Part shown: piece after piece, positions 35,848 through 45,393 of the stretch
Layout: every line of letters starts with the position of its first letter
Position numbering within the stretch: position 1 is the stretch's first letter
Source: Kitasatospora sp. NBC_00240
GTDB lineage: Bacteria; Actinomycetota; Actinomycetes; Streptomycetales; Streptomycetaceae
Direction of reading: 5' to 3'
Assembly: GCF_026342405.1 (NCBI RefSeq)
Contig: NZ_JAPEMU010000002.1
Coordinates: 248,001 to 312,000 of the forward strand
Length of the DNA stretch: 64,000 bases
Program-made: the position numbers and the translations under genes
The notes under the pieces: model-generated
Told to the model about the DNA's origin: nothing
The model's database searches: none
What the model saw: only the letters and a program-made list of their open reading frames with translations

Positions 35848-36690
35848 GGAGCGAGCCCAAAGTATGGGCGGTGGGAGGGACGTATTCGTGTGCACCGGGC
35901 AGGCATGTCCACCTACCGACCCGCGATCGGTGCGGATCAGGTGGGAACATCGCAGCGAGGGCGGGGCATCGTGTCGGTCACCTGTGCTCACCCCCTGTGA
36001 TGGAACGGTGTCGAGTTGGAACCAGGTGGCGCCGGGTGCGGGGGAGTCCGACCAGGTAGCGGTCACCTGGTAGTGGCCGCCAGGCGGGACCACGATGACA
36101 CCGTCGGCCTCGGTGCCTTCGAGCAGGCCCAGGTCGTAGCCGTGGCCGGCGGGGAATGTCATCAACACCTGCCCGCCGTCGGTAACCTCGTCGAGGCGCG
36201 CCGAGCCGAAGACCGGCAGTCCGGTTCCGAGCCCTGCCTGAAGCACCGCCGCCGCGTCCCATCCCGGCACCAGCGGCAGGGACGCGAAGACCGGCTCCGG
36301 CAGCCGGGCGGCGGCCACCCACTGCGCGGGGAGCTGTCCTGCGAAGAACGCGGCCGCCGCCTGCTGCCACCTGTGTTCCGGCGCCCCGCCGCCGTCCTGC
36401 AGTGATGGCGCGGTGGGCCAACCACCCTGTAGCGGTGACACTGCTGGCGGATCGATAGCCGGGTCGGTCGGCAGCTCGAAGCCGGGCAGCAGTTCCTCCA
36501 ACCCGGGGAGCACCGGCAACTCCGCCGACGGATCCACTGCGGAGTCCATCTGCAGGTTGTCCTCGCCTGGTCCCGCGCCGAGAGCGGTGTCCAAGGCCGC
36601 GTCCAGCCAGGAGCTACCGTCCGGTGCCGGCCCCGCCCAATCAGCCTGCCCGCCTGACCACCCGGCCCCGTCCTCCATCGCGCGCACCGC
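35848..36690 (-). pseudogene. Toxin-like fragment, both ends lost
   Basis: A single open frame with an acidic Pro/Leu/Gly-rich first part (AELPVLPGLEELLPGFELPT) and then PVFASLPLVPGWDAAAVLQA, GSARLDEVTDGGQVLMTFPA, LLEGTEADGVIVVPPGGHYQ and VTATW. The last part has the cadence of ADP-ribosyltransferase-like toxin domains (E..(I/V)(L/V).PPG..(Y/F).V), which is only a suggestion. IS1182 removes its end and an IS1380 remnant replaces its start. Confidence 0.4.
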
Positions 36691-36890
36691 AGCCAGGCCA
36701 CGGCCGTCGCCGGGACCAGGAGCACGGCCTGGTGGATCGCGTCGGTGATGGTCATCCCGACCGAATACGAGAGCCATCGGCCGCGTGCGGTGAGCCAGTC
36801 GAGGAAGGCGTGGGTGCCGCCGGCGGAATCGGTGCGGATCAGGGTGCGGCGTCCGCGCCGGTACTTCTTCTCTTGACGACGCTAAGGACC
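36660..36890 (-). pseudogene. IS1380-family transposase fragment
   Basis: The minus strand reads RRTLIRTDSAGGTHAFLDWL, then TARGRWLSYSVGMTITDAIH. This is the (L/V)(I/V)R.DS.GGTH.FL.WL......YSVG(M/F) signature around the second Asp of IS1380 transposases. Only about 70 residues remain before it merges with the toxin-like fragment. Confidence 0.6.
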
Positions 36891-37018
36891 CTAGACAAGT
36901 CCCATCGTCCCAGGTCAGAGGTACTCCTCGTCTTTTTGATCACGCCTCGGACAGCCCCGCTCGTGAAAGCGCGAGGCTAACCGGCACCGGTCTCGGCAAA
37001 CTCCAGGACGCCGGCCGC

Positions 37019-38855
37019 GACCCTGTTGCCCATTCGTGGTGGGGGCTGACAGTGGCTTGATCGTTGGGCAGGCTGGGGCGTGCGGCCGGTTCCCTCGTTC
37101 CCGGTCGTAGGGGTGGGTGGGGTCGTGTCGATGGAAGCGATGCCGTGGCCGGAGCCGGCGCCCGAGGTGGCGCGGGCGGTGCGGGCGAAGAACTACGGCC
37201 GGCAGGTGCCGTTGTCGGTGGCGGTCCGGGATCGGCTGGGTGAGCTGTTCCCGGACGCCGAGTTCACCGAGGCGTTCGCCGCGACGGGGCCGGCGGGCTG
37301 GTCGCCGGGACGCCTCGCGCTGATCACGGTGTTCCAGATGGCCGAGAACCTGACCGACCGGCAGGCCGCGGAGGCCGTGCGGGACAAGCTGTCCTGGATG
37401 TACGCACTCGGCCTGGGGCTGGAGGACACCGGCTTCGACTTCACCGTGCTCTCCCAGTTCCGCGCCCGGGTGGTGGAGCACGGGCTGGAGGAGAAGGCCC
37501 TGGACCTGCTGCTGGCCCGGATGACCGAGCAGGGCCTGCTCGCCGCCGGGGGCAAGCAGCGAACCGACTCCACCCACGTGATCTCCGCCGTGCGGGACCT
37601 GAACCGCCTGGAGCTGGCCGGGGAGAGCGTGCGGGCCGCCGTCGAGGCCCTGACCGTCGCCGCCCCGCACTGGATCGCCGTCGTGCTGGATGTCCCGGGC
37701 TGGTCACGTCGCTACGACACCCGGATCGACACCTGGCGCATGCCCGCCTCCAGGACCAAGCGCGATCAGCTCGCCCTGACCTACGGCCGGGACGGCTTCG
37801 CCTTGCTCGGCGCGGTCTTCGACCCGGGCTCCCCGCACTGGCTGCGGGAACTGCCGGCGGTGCAGACCCTGCGGATCGTGCTGCTGCAGAACTACACCCG
37901 CACCACCGACCGGAACGGGCGGGAACAGGTCAAGCGGCGCGAGAAGCAGGACGAGGGCGGTGACGGGCTGCCGCCCGGCCACCTACGCATCGCCTCCCCC
38001 TACGACCTCGACACCCGCTGGTCGGCGAAGCGCGACCTGTTCTGGAACGGCTACAAGCTGCACGTCACCGAGACCTGCACCAGCAAGGCCGAAGACCAGC
38101 GCACCGCCCCGAACCTGATCACCGACGTGGCCACCACCGCCTCCACCGTCCCGGACGTCAAGGCGCTCGATCCCATCCACCAGCGCCAGCGGCACCGCGG
38201 CGTGCTGCCCGGCGAGCACTACCTCGACTCCGGATACGCCAGCGCCGACGCCATCCTCACCGCCCGCAAGCGCGGTGTCGCCCTGCTCACCCCGGTCCTG
38301 CTCGATCGGTCCCGCCAGGCCCGTGAACGGCTCGGCTTCGACGCTGCCAACTTCACCATCGACTGGAAGTACCAGCAGGTAACCTGCCCCATGGGACAGG
38401 CCAGCTCCTCCTGGAGTCCCTGCCTGCAGCACGGCAAGCCCATGACCGTCGTCAAGTTCACCCGCACCACCTGCGGCCCCTGCCCCGCCCGCGAGCAGTG
38501 CACCACCGGCAAGTCCGGTTACCGGCAGCTGACCCTCCACCCGAAGGCGATGACCGACACCCTCCGCACCGCCCGCGCCGAACAGGCAGGACACGACTGG
38601 CGATGCGATTACGCCCTGCGCTCCGGCGTCGAGGGCACCATCCGCCAAGCCGTCGCCGTCACCGACAGCCGCCGAGCCCGCTACCGCGGCCTGGCGAAGA
38701 CCCACCTCGAGCACGTCTACTCGGCCGTCGCCCTCAACCTCATCCGGCTCCACGCCTGGTGGCACGCAAGACCACTCGACCGGACCCGCACCAGCCACCT
38801 CGCCCGCCTCGAACTCACTCTCGCCGCATAACCTCCACGAATGGGCAACAGGGTC
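37019..38855. mobile_element. IS1182-family element 2, complete
   Basis: 1837 bp with 21-bp perfect inverted repeats (37019-37039 and 38835-38855, tip GACCCTGTTGCC). A 6-bp direct repeat GGCCGC flanks it (37013-37018 and 38856-38861). It is inserted in the toxin-like gene after QDAGR. Confidence 0.92.
37080..38831 (+). CDS. IS1182-family transposase 2, up to 583 aa
   Basis: Complete. Motifs: LALITVFQMAENLTDRQAAE, GFDFTVLSQFRARVVEHGLE, GGKQRTDSTHVISAVRDLNR (Asp), GEHYLDSGYASADAI (Asp), TCGPCPAREQCTTGKSGYRQ (zinc-binding) and YALRSGVEGTIRQAVAVTDS (Glu). The likely start is ATG 37132 (MEAMPWPEPAPEVARAVRAK), because the upstream codons are low-complexity. Intact frame, repeats and target duplication suggest a recent insertion. 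Confidence 0.93.
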   Translation: MRPVPSFPVVGVGGVVSMEAMPWPEPAPEVARAVRAKNYGRQVPLSVAVRDRLGELFPDAEFTEAFAATGPAGWSPGRLALITVFQMAENLTDRQAAEAVRDKLSWMYALGLGLEDTGFDFTVLSQFRARVVEHGLEEKALDLLLARMTEQGLLAAGGKQRTDSTHVISAVRDLNRLELAGESVRAAVEALTVAAPHWIAVVLDVPGWSRRYDTRIDTWRMPASRTKRDQLALTYGRDGFALLGAVFDPGSPHWLRELPAVQTLRIVLLQNYTRTTDRNGREQVKRREKQDEGGDGLPPGHLRIASPYDLDTRWSAKRDLFWNGYKLHVTETCTSKAEDQRTAPNLITDVATTASTVPDVKALDPIHQRQRHRGVLPGEHYLDSGYASADAILTARKRGVALLTPVLLDRSRQARERLGFDAANFTIDWKYQQVTCPMGQASSSWSPCLQHGKPMTVVKFTRTTCGPCPAREQCTTGKSGYRQLTLHPKAMTDTLRTARAEQAGHDWRCDYALRSGVEGTIRQAVAVTDSRRARYRGLAKTHLEHVYSAVALNLIRLHAWWHARPLDRTRTSHLARLELTLAA

Positions 38856-38931
38856 GGCCGCAGCATCAAACGCCTCTTCACAGACAAGTTCGGGCTCCGG
38901 CTGCCCGGGTTCCGGAACCGTGGCGCCCTCG

Positions 38932-40274
38932 CAGGGCGGGATCGTTCTCGGGTAGTGAGATGTCATGATCTGCCGCACTTGGGGTTGTTGCCCGAGTCGC
39001 CAGGACGCACGACGGCCCCGGATGATCAAGGTGTCTAGCCAGTGATCACTACCGGGGCCGTGCCATGCCATCTTCCCTGATCCCCACCCTCGCCCGCCAG
39101 CGTGGGGGTGCCCTCGGCGACCTGCTCGCCGACGCCGACCGCTCGGCGGACCTCGCCGCGGTCTTCGACGCCCTGTCGGACCCGCGGCGGGTACGCGGGC
39201 GTCGCTACAGCCTCGGCGCGCTGCTCGTGCTGTGCACCGCCGCCGTCCTGGCCGGCGCCACCACGGTCGCCGCGATCGCCCGCTTCGCCGCCGGACTCGA
39301 CCCCGCGCTGCGGGCCCGGGCCGGCCTGATCCGCGGCATCCCACGGGCCTGCACCCTGCGCCGCCTCCTGGCCCGCCTGGACGGCGACGCCCTGGACACC
39401 GCCGTCGGCACCTGGCTCCAGCACCAGGCGGCAGACCCCCTCACCGCGACCACTACCTGCCCCGGCCCGGTCAAGCGGCGGGCCGTGGCGGTGGACGGCA
39501 AGACCCTCCGCGGCTCGCGCACCCGCGACCGACGTGCTGTGCACCTGCTGGCCGCTGCCCTGCACGGCACCCGCACCGTCATCGCCCAGCGACAGGTCGA
39601 CTCCAAGAGCAACGAGATCACCGCGTTCCAGCCCCTGCTCAACCCGCTCGACCTGACCGACACCGTGGTCACCTTCGACGCGATGCTGACCCAGCACGAC
39701 CACGCCCGCTTCCTGGTCGAGGACAAGCACGCGCACTACATCGCCCTCGTCAAGGCCAACCACCCCACCCTGCACGACCAGTTGAGACGGCTGCCGTGGC
39801 GAGAGGTCCCGCTGATGGACAAGACCCGCACCACCGCCCACGGCCGCGACGAGATCCGGCGGATCAAGGTGGCCACCGTCCCCGACCTGCCCTTCCCCCA
39901 CACCGACCAGGTCCTGCAGATCGTCCGCAGACGCCGCGTCCTGGCCACCGGCAGGCTCTCCCTGGAACGCGTCTACGCCCTCACCGACCTGACGATGCAC
40001 CAAACCACCCCCGCCCACCTGGCCCAACACGTCCGGGAGCACTGGGGAGTGGAAGCCGTGCACCACCTGAGGGACGTCACCCTGCACGAGGACGCATCCA
40101 AGATCCGCACCGGCCACGCACCCCGCACCATGGCCAGCCTGCGCAACACCGCCCTGGGCCTCGCCGACCTCGCCGGCTGGCGCAACCTCGCCGCCGCCAC
40201 CGACCACTACCGGTCACACCCCGGCCACGCTCTCGACCTGATCAAGCCCGGCACCTGAGAAAGATCGCGCCCTG
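38932..40274. mobile_element. ISAs1-family element, copy A
   Basis: 1343 bp with 18-bp inverted repeats (CAGGGCGGGATCGTTCTC / CAGGGCGCGATCTTTCTC, 16 of 18). A perfect 10-bp direct repeat GGCGCCCTCG flanks it (38922-38931 and 40275-40284). It is inserted in the toxin-like gene. Its transposase is identical to that of copy B at 49477-50819, in opposite orientation. Confidence 0.95.
39065..40258 (+). CDS. ISAs1-family transposase (copy A), 397 aa
   Basis: N-terminal DDE_Tnp_1-assoc region (LAAVFDALSDPRRVRGRRYS, LCTAAVLAGATTVAAIARFA). The catalytic part is RRAVAVDGKTLRGSRTRDRR (first Asp), DTVVTFDAMLTQHDHARFLV (second Asp) and HWGVEAVHHLRDVTLHEDAS (Glu). The frame is full length, and the residue sequence matches copy B completely, so duplication was recent. 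Confidence 0.95.
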   Translation: MPSSLIPTLARQRGGALGDLLADADRSADLAAVFDALSDPRRVRGRRYSLGALLVLCTAAVLAGATTVAAIARFAAGLDPALRARAGLIRGIPRACTLRRLLARLDGDALDTAVGTWLQHQAADPLTATTTCPGPVKRRAVAVDGKTLRGSRTRDRRAVHLLAAALHGTRTVIAQRQVDSKSNEITAFQPLLNPLDLTDTVVTFDAMLTQHDHARFLVEDKHAHYIALVKANHPTLHDQLRRLPWREVPLMDKTRTTAHGRDEIRRIKVATVPDLPFPHTDQVLQIVRRRRVLATGRLSLERVYALTDLTMHQTTPAHLAQHVREHWGVEAVHHLRDVTLHEDASKIRTGHAPRTMASLRNTALGLADLAGWRNLAAATDHYRSHPGHALDLIKPGT

Positions 40275-40678
40275 GGCGCCCTCGCAGTCCCGGCAAACCC
40301 TGCGGCGCCGGGCGCCGTGCCCGTGGACAAGCTGAGCAACCGCGACATCATGCGCATCCACGCCCACCGCATCGGCCACGAGGACTTCGGTGTACTCAGC
40401 CTGCACAACGACGCCGACTGGGCCTTGCGTAGCCCCCACTGGGCGACCTACACCGACGGCCGGACCTACTACGCGTCCATGCGGCCGGGCAGTCTCACCT
40501 CTGTCAAGCAGGAAGCCCCCTGGGGAAACCGTCCCGTCTTCTACGTCACTGGCCATGGCGAGTTCGACAAGGCGAAGGCGTATCTGTCGTCGGGCCAGAA
40601 GAAGATCCTCGACGCGCAAGGCATCAGCCGGATCCTGCAACGGGACCGGGAGTTCACCGCGCTGCGTAGCTGGTACTA

Positions 40679-42331
40679 CAGCGGCGGATCTTGCTGGTGT
40701 GATCGGTTCGGATCGCCTGGTCGGAGGTGCACGGGGAGGGGGTCTCCGCGTCGCTGGTAGTGGCTGATCGCGGCTGCGGTCTGGTGTTCGGTTCGCCAGT
40801 GGTGCTGACGCAGGAGCTCGGTGTCATCGTGGCGAACGGCGAGGCCGGTCAGGGCCAGGAGGCAGGCGAGCGCGGAGAGGGTCAGTCGGACCATCGGATC
40901 GGACCGACGCGGTGGGCTGCCAGTCGCGGGTGGGGACTCTTCGGTGGGCGGGGCGTCTGCCGTTTCTTGGCCCAGGGCCGCTTGCCCGTGGAGGACTTCG
41001 GGGGCGGCGGCAAGGTGGCGGGCGCGCTGGACGGCCAGGAAGGCGTGGGCGAGCATCGTGCAGGTGACGCTGCGGTGCCAGGGGATCCACTTGCGGACCT
41101 GGTACTGGTCCAGGCCGGTGAGTTGCTTGCCCTGCTCGTTGTCCTCTTCGATCTTCCAGCGGATCCCGGCCTGGTCGATCGCGGCGCCGGCCGGGGTGGC
41201 GGCGGGTGCGTGGACGAGGAAGTAGGCGTACTCGAAGTCGACTCGCCCACCGGCCAGCTGCTTCTTGTGTGTGGAGCGGCGTATCAGCAGTTGGTGCTCG
41301 AATCCCTCGGCGGGGTCCTGGCCCTTGGCCCGGACCGCGAACAGGGTCCAGTCGTAGTACCGCTGTCCCTTGGATCCCTGGCCGCAGGAGCGGCGTTCCC
41401 ACCGGTCCCGGCGATTCGCGTAGGGCAGCAGGTGGTCGGCGCGCTTGATGGGGGCGGTGCCGGGGGCCGGTCTGCCGGGCGGGCCGACCAGCGGCAGGTC
41501 AACCGGGACGGCGAGCACGTAGGACAGGCGTTCGCGGTGCAGGAACGCGCGCAGGCCGGCATCGCGCCCGTAGCCGGAGTCGGCCACCACCCACGCGAAC
41601 AGCACTCCCTCGGCCGGGGCCCGTTCGAGCATGTCGGCCGCGAGCTGCGGTTTCGTGGCGAACGCGACGCCGTCGGGAACCCCGGCCTCCCGGCAGCGTG
41701 CCCGGTCCCCGGTCCAGGCGGCGGGCAGGTAGAGGCGGCGGTCGATGAAGGAGCCCTTTCAGCTGCTCCTCGGCAGGGTGAGGCCGCGTCCGCCGTTGAC
41801 GTCCACCTGGGCCAGCGAGATCACGGTCGAGCGTGCCGGCTGCCGCCTCGGCTCCGTCACCCGATCGGTGGCCGCTCTGAAAGAGCTCAAGGTGTGCCCG
41901 CTCGGCGCCGCGTAGGTCAGCATCACCATGACCTGGCAGTTGCGCACGTCACCGGTCATCCCGCAGTGCTGCCGGGCGACGCCGACGGACTTGGTCCCCT
42001 TCTTCTGCACCTGGGTGTCGTCCAGCACCAGCGTCGCGGACGGGTCGCCCAGATGCTCGGCCACGTACGTCCGCAGCTCGTCCAGCAGCGTGTCCGCCGA
42101 CCACGAGGCCGCGTTGAGGAACTTCTGGATCCGCGAAGGCGTGACATGGCCCGCCCGTGCGGACATCGTCCACGCGTTCTTCCGGCGCAGGTCCGAGAGC
42201 AGGCCCTCGACCAGGTCCGCGAACACCTCCCGCGGCTCCGGTCGCGCGAACAGATGATCGAGCCCACCCAGCAGGACAGCCAACTCCTCGGCCCACTCAC
42301 CGAGCCGCTCCTCCGTCACATCCACCAGCAT
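40679..42331 (-). pseudogene. IS701-family transposase, interrupted
   Basis: The N-terminal part (42331-41893) reads ELAVLLGGLDHLFARPEPRE, NAWTMSARAGHVTPSRIQKF and SATLVLDDTQVQKKGTKSVG (first Asp), up to TYAAPSGHT. The 139-bp insert follows. The C-terminal part resumes with IDRRLYLPAAWTGDRARC, GVLFAWVVADSGYGRDAGLR (second Asp) and RWKIEEDNEQGKQLTGLDQY (Glu). Removing the insert and one AAG (CTT on this strand) restores SGHT-FIDRR. As sequenced the first frame runs into a stop inside the insert. Confidence 0.88.
41751..41889. repeat. 139-bp miniature element, copy A
   Basis: Ends GAGCCCTTTCAG / CTGAAAGAGCTC form a 12-bp inverted repeat with one mismatch. A 3-bp direct repeat AAG flanks it (41748-41750 and 41890-41892). 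It has no gene and lies inside the IS701 transposase gene. Copy B is at 42639-42777, same length and orientation. Confidence 0.85.
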
Positions 42332-42638
42332 GACCGCTCAACGACAGAACCGATCAGCAGTCACATGATCTGCCGCTGTAGTACAGGTACCCCGACCTGC
42401 AAGTCGTGCTCGCCATCTGCGAGGCGGGCTGGACGCGCGAGCACAGCATGGGACAGCAACTCGCGGACCTCCTCGGCCTGCCAGTGCACGCGCCGAATGG
42501 CGAGCAGTCCATGTCGCACTCGTCACTGCACGGCACGACGTCTCTTCCCAGGGCACGGACCCCGGCGTCTACCACTCGTTCGCCCCACGTAGGGTTCGCC
42601 TTCGACTCGAGAGCAGTCCCGGACCCACCTGGATCACT

Positions 42639-42777
42639 GAGCCCTTTCAGCTGCTGCTCGGCAGGGTGGAGCCGCATCCGCCGTTGACGGCCACCCGGAC
42701 CAGCGGGATCGCGGTCGGGCGTGCCGGGCTGCCGCCTCGGCTCCGTCACCCGATCGGTGGCCGCTCTGAAAGAACTC
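42639..42777. repeat. 139-bp miniature element, copy B
   Basis: Same 139-bp length and end motif (GAGCCCTTTCAG ... CTGAAAGAACTC) as copy A, about 90% alike by eye. A direct repeat ACT flanks it (42636-42638 and 42778-42780). It interrupts the toxin-like gene between WIT and HAVDV. Confidence 0.85.
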
Positions 42778-42900
42778 ACTCACGCGGTAGATGTACACAC
42801 CAGCGCGTCCGGTGATAATGTCAATAGGGTTATCAGCCCGAACTCCAATGCGCCCGACCCTGAGACGGATTTCGCGGTTCCTGTGACGTCAATCAAGATA

Positions 42901-44086
42901 CTGAAGTTGAATTCGTGATGTCGCTCGGATGAGTGAAGCAGTAGCGTTCGCCTGCCGGTGGAGGGTTGGCCCCGGTAGTCGTGTGCTGTGAGGTACGCAC
43001 AGGGCGGCGGCTTGACCGACGCGGAGAGGGCCGCGCGGGAGCGGATCCGGCGGCAGGCCGTAGAACGCTTCGAGGGCGGCGAGAAGAGCCGGGAGATCGC
43101 GGCCACGCTGCGGGTGAGCGTGCGTTCGGTGGAGCGCTGGCGCCGGCAGTGGCGCGAGGGCGGTGCCGCGGGAATCGCCTCGAAGGGCTCGCCCGGTCGT
43201 CCGAAGCTGTCCGATGCCCAGATCACCCGGCTGGAACGGGAGTTGGAGCGTGGGCCGCTGGCCCATGGTTGGGAGGACCAGCGGTGGACGCTCGCGCGGG
43301 TGAAGACGTTGATCGGCCGGCTGTTCCATGTCTCCTACACGGTGGAGGGCACGTGGGTCCTGCTCAAGCGGCACGGCTGGTCCTGGCAGCAGCCGGCCCG
43401 CCGGGCGATCGAGCGCGACGACACGGCAGTGGAGTTGTGGAAGAAGGAGGTGTGGCCGCGGGTAAAAGCGCCGCAGCGGCCCGCGGGGCCTGGCTTGTCT
43501 TTGAGGACGAAGCCGGGCAGTCGATGAGGCCGCCGCGTGCCAGGACCTGGGGCAGGCTCGGCTGCACGCCGGTCGTGCGGGTGCGTGGCCGGGGAGCCGG
43601 CCGGGTCTCCATGGCGGGGCTGAGCTGCTACAAGCCCGGGCAGAGGTCCCGGATGTTCTACAGCTTCCACGTCTACCGCGGCCGCAAGGGCGAGAAGAAG
43701 GGCCTGACCTGGCAGGACTACCGCGACCTGCTCATCCGCGCGCACATCCAGCTCGGCGGCCCGATCGTGCTCGTGTGGGACAACCTGCGTGCTCACCTGA
43801 TGGCGCCGATGCAGGAGTTCGTCCAGGCGAGCAAGGACTGGCTGACCGTCTTCCAGCTTCCCTCGTACGCACCGGACCTCAACCCGCAAGAGGGCGTCTG
43901 GTCGCTGGTCAAACGAACCATCGGCAACCTCGCCGCCGCAAACCTCGATCAACTGGCCAGAGCCGTGAAGCGCAGCCTGAAGCAGATCCAGTACCGCCCC
44001 CACCTCATCGACGGATGCCTCGCCGGCACCGGCCTGATCATGGACGGCTGACCACCTTCAGACCGACATCACGAATTCAACTTCAG
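42901..44086. mobile_element. IS630-family element, complete
   Basis: 1186 bp with 23-bp perfect inverted repeats (42901-42923 and 44064-44086, CTGAAGTTGAATTCGTGATG...) and TA duplicated on both sides (42899-42900 and 44087-44088), the IS630 hallmark. It lies in the 3' part of the toxin-like gene. Confidence 0.93.
42988..44051 (+). CDS. IS630-family transposase, two frames (-1 shift)
   Basis: Frame A, from GTG or ATG near 42988, reads LTDAERAARERIRRQAVERF, KSREIAATLRVSVRSVERWR and SPGRPKLSDAQITRLERELE, then WKKEVWPRVK. Frame B continues AAARGAWLVFEDEAGQSMRP (first Asp), IVLVWDNLRAHLM (second Asp) and LPSYAPDLNPQEGVWSLVKR (Glu) to the stop at 44049-44051. They meet at GGTAAAAGC (about 43461), where a -1 slip on the A run links K to S. 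This is the usual IS630 arrangement, so a functional fusion is likely. Confidence 0.88.
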
Positions 44087-44358
44087 TAGCAGCCTCGCCA
44101 GTTGGTCTGCAATTAAAGGTGCCCACGCTCAGAGTCCAGGGACTCAAAGATCCACTGGGGGCGGCATCTGACACGCGGAATTCCATGTCGGACGGTTCCA
44201 TTCGAGACGCCCCCGACCCCTCCTTGAATATTCGGCGGACAGTCATTCACCCCCACCGCGTGAGCTGTTGCACCACCAGTATCCTCAATCATCCGGAGAA
44301 GCCGACGAAATTGACCCAAATGTGCGCACACGACAGCGATACAACATTGACACGCTGA

Positions 44359-44633
44359 CAGGAGAACAGCGCAGATTGGCTGCACCATGGGAGATCGGCA
44401 CAGAGAGTGAAGGGCCATGATGGAGAGCAGGAACGTACAAGCTGAAGAATTCGCGACTGCTAGAATTCTTGGACCGCGCCGATGACAGACTTCGCCGAGA
44501 TATAACGCTTTCCATCTGTATAAGGAGCGGCGCACCCAAACTGTCCACTGCTTTCCTATTCGGCCAGGCCGGACATGCCTGGCTAGAATTCCGCCTGCCC
44601 ACTGGACGCAGGCAGGCCAGCCAGGGAGCCTCG
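44359..44633. other. No gene; left flank of the next IS
   Basis: A/T-richer DNA with short frames only. Direct and inverted copies of AGAATTC occur near 44447-44590. It probably contains the left end of the IS5-type element, whose tip I could not place. Confidence 0.3.
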
Positions 44634-45383
44634 TTGGTCACCAATCCTGCCGCACTGGACCTGCCGCATGCGCTCGTCGAGTGGGTCACCATGCTGATCG
44701 TCACCCGGGAGGGTGACCGCCGATGCAAGCTGCGCCCTTCCCAGCGAGCCCTGGTCGCGCTGGTGTACCTGCGCAAGCACGACACGCTCGCCCAGATCGC
44801 CGCCGGCTTCCGGATCAGCGTCGGCACCGCCCACGCCTACGTCCACCAGGTCACCGACCTGCTCGCCCGGAAGGCACCCGGCCTGACCCGGAACCTGCGG
44901 GACGCCGACCCGGAGTACGTCCTGGTCGACGGCACCCTCGCGGAGTGCGACCGTGTCGGCGACGCCCGCGCCGACTACTCCGGAAAGCACCGCCGCCACG
45001 GTGTGAACCTCCAGGTCATCACCGACCCGACGGGCAGGCTCGTGTGGACCTCCCGCATCCTGCCCGGCCGCACCCACGACCTGACCGCTGCGCGCACCCA
45101 CCGCATCGTGAAGACCTGCGTCCGACTCCGCATCCCCACTCTGGCCGACATGGCCTACACCGGCGCCGGCGGAACGTTCGCCGTACCCACGAGGCGCCCG
45201 CCTCGCGGAGAACTCACGGCCGGGCAGAGATCGCTGAACCGAGCCCACGCGCGGCTCCGCCACCCCGTCGAACGTGGCGTGGCCACCGTGAAGCGCTGGG
45301 GGATCTTCCGTCACGCCCGCTGCAGTCCGAACTGGCTCACGTCAGCGGCCAAGGCGGTCCTCACCCTGGAGTTGCATCGCTGA
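44634..45383 (+). CDS. IS5-family (IS1031/ISL2-like) transposase, 249 aa
   Basis: TTG 44634 follows AGGGAGCC. Product: VTNPAALDLPHALVEWVTML, RRCKLRPSQRALVALVYLRK, TLAQIAAGFRISVGTAHAYV (helix-turn-helix), DPEYVLVDGTLAECDRVGDA (first Asp), IPTLADMAYTGAGGTF (second Asp) and NRAHARLRHPVERGVATVKR (Glu). The reading frame is intact. Inverted repeats were not identified. It ends 10 bp before the stop of the convergent toxin gene. Confidence 0.85.
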   Translation: MVTNPAALDLPHALVEWVTMLIVTREGDRRCKLRPSQRALVALVYLRKHDTLAQIAAGFRISVGTAHAYVHQVTDLLARKAPGLTRNLRDADPEYVLVDGTLAECDRVGDARADYSGKHRRHGVNLQVITDPTGRLVWTSRILPGRTHDLTAARTHRIVKTCVRLRIPTLADMAYTGAGGTFAVPTRRPPRGELTAGQRSLNRAHARLRHPVERGVATVKRWGIFRHARCSPNWLTSAAKAVLTLELHR

Positions 45384-45393
45384 AAACGCTCAG

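Larger units (their letters stand above)
40677..42380. mobile_element. IS701-family element carrying a 139-bp miniature insert
   Basis: 1704 bp flanked by direct GTAC (40673-40676 and 42381-42384), with inverted tips TACAGCGGC / GCCGCTGTA. Removing it with one GTAC joins RSW-Y-RYPDLQ of the toxin-like gene in frame. Its own transposase gene is interrupted by the miniature element at 41751-41889. Confidence 0.85.
36977..44358 (+). pseudogene. Toxin-like gene shredded by five insertions
   Basis: Coding pieces on the + strand join in order: 36977-37018 (TGTGLGKLQDAGR), 38862-38931 (SIKRLFTDKFGLRLPGFRNR), 40285-40676 (VPVDKLSNRDIMRIHAHRIG, PVFYVTGHGEFDKAKAY, GISRILQRDREFTALRSWY), 42385-42638 (RYPDLQVVLAICEAGWTREH, DLLGLPVHAPNG, a frameshift near 42500, GTDPGVYHSFAP), 42781-42900 (AVDVHTSASGDNVNRV) and 44089-44358 (ASPVGLQLKVPTLRVQGLKD ... 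DSDTTLTR). GHGEF and AICEAGW resemble the His and Cys loops of caspase-like or 'lonely Cys' domains of giant actinobacterial toxins. The 5' end is not seen. Confidence 0.55.

Noticed and set aside
40285..40320. Group II RT remnant at the right flank of ISAs1 copy A
   Set aside because: A weak match (AVPANP against AVSPVLANL) was noted, but the codons read through in frame with the toxin-like gene on both sides of the IS.
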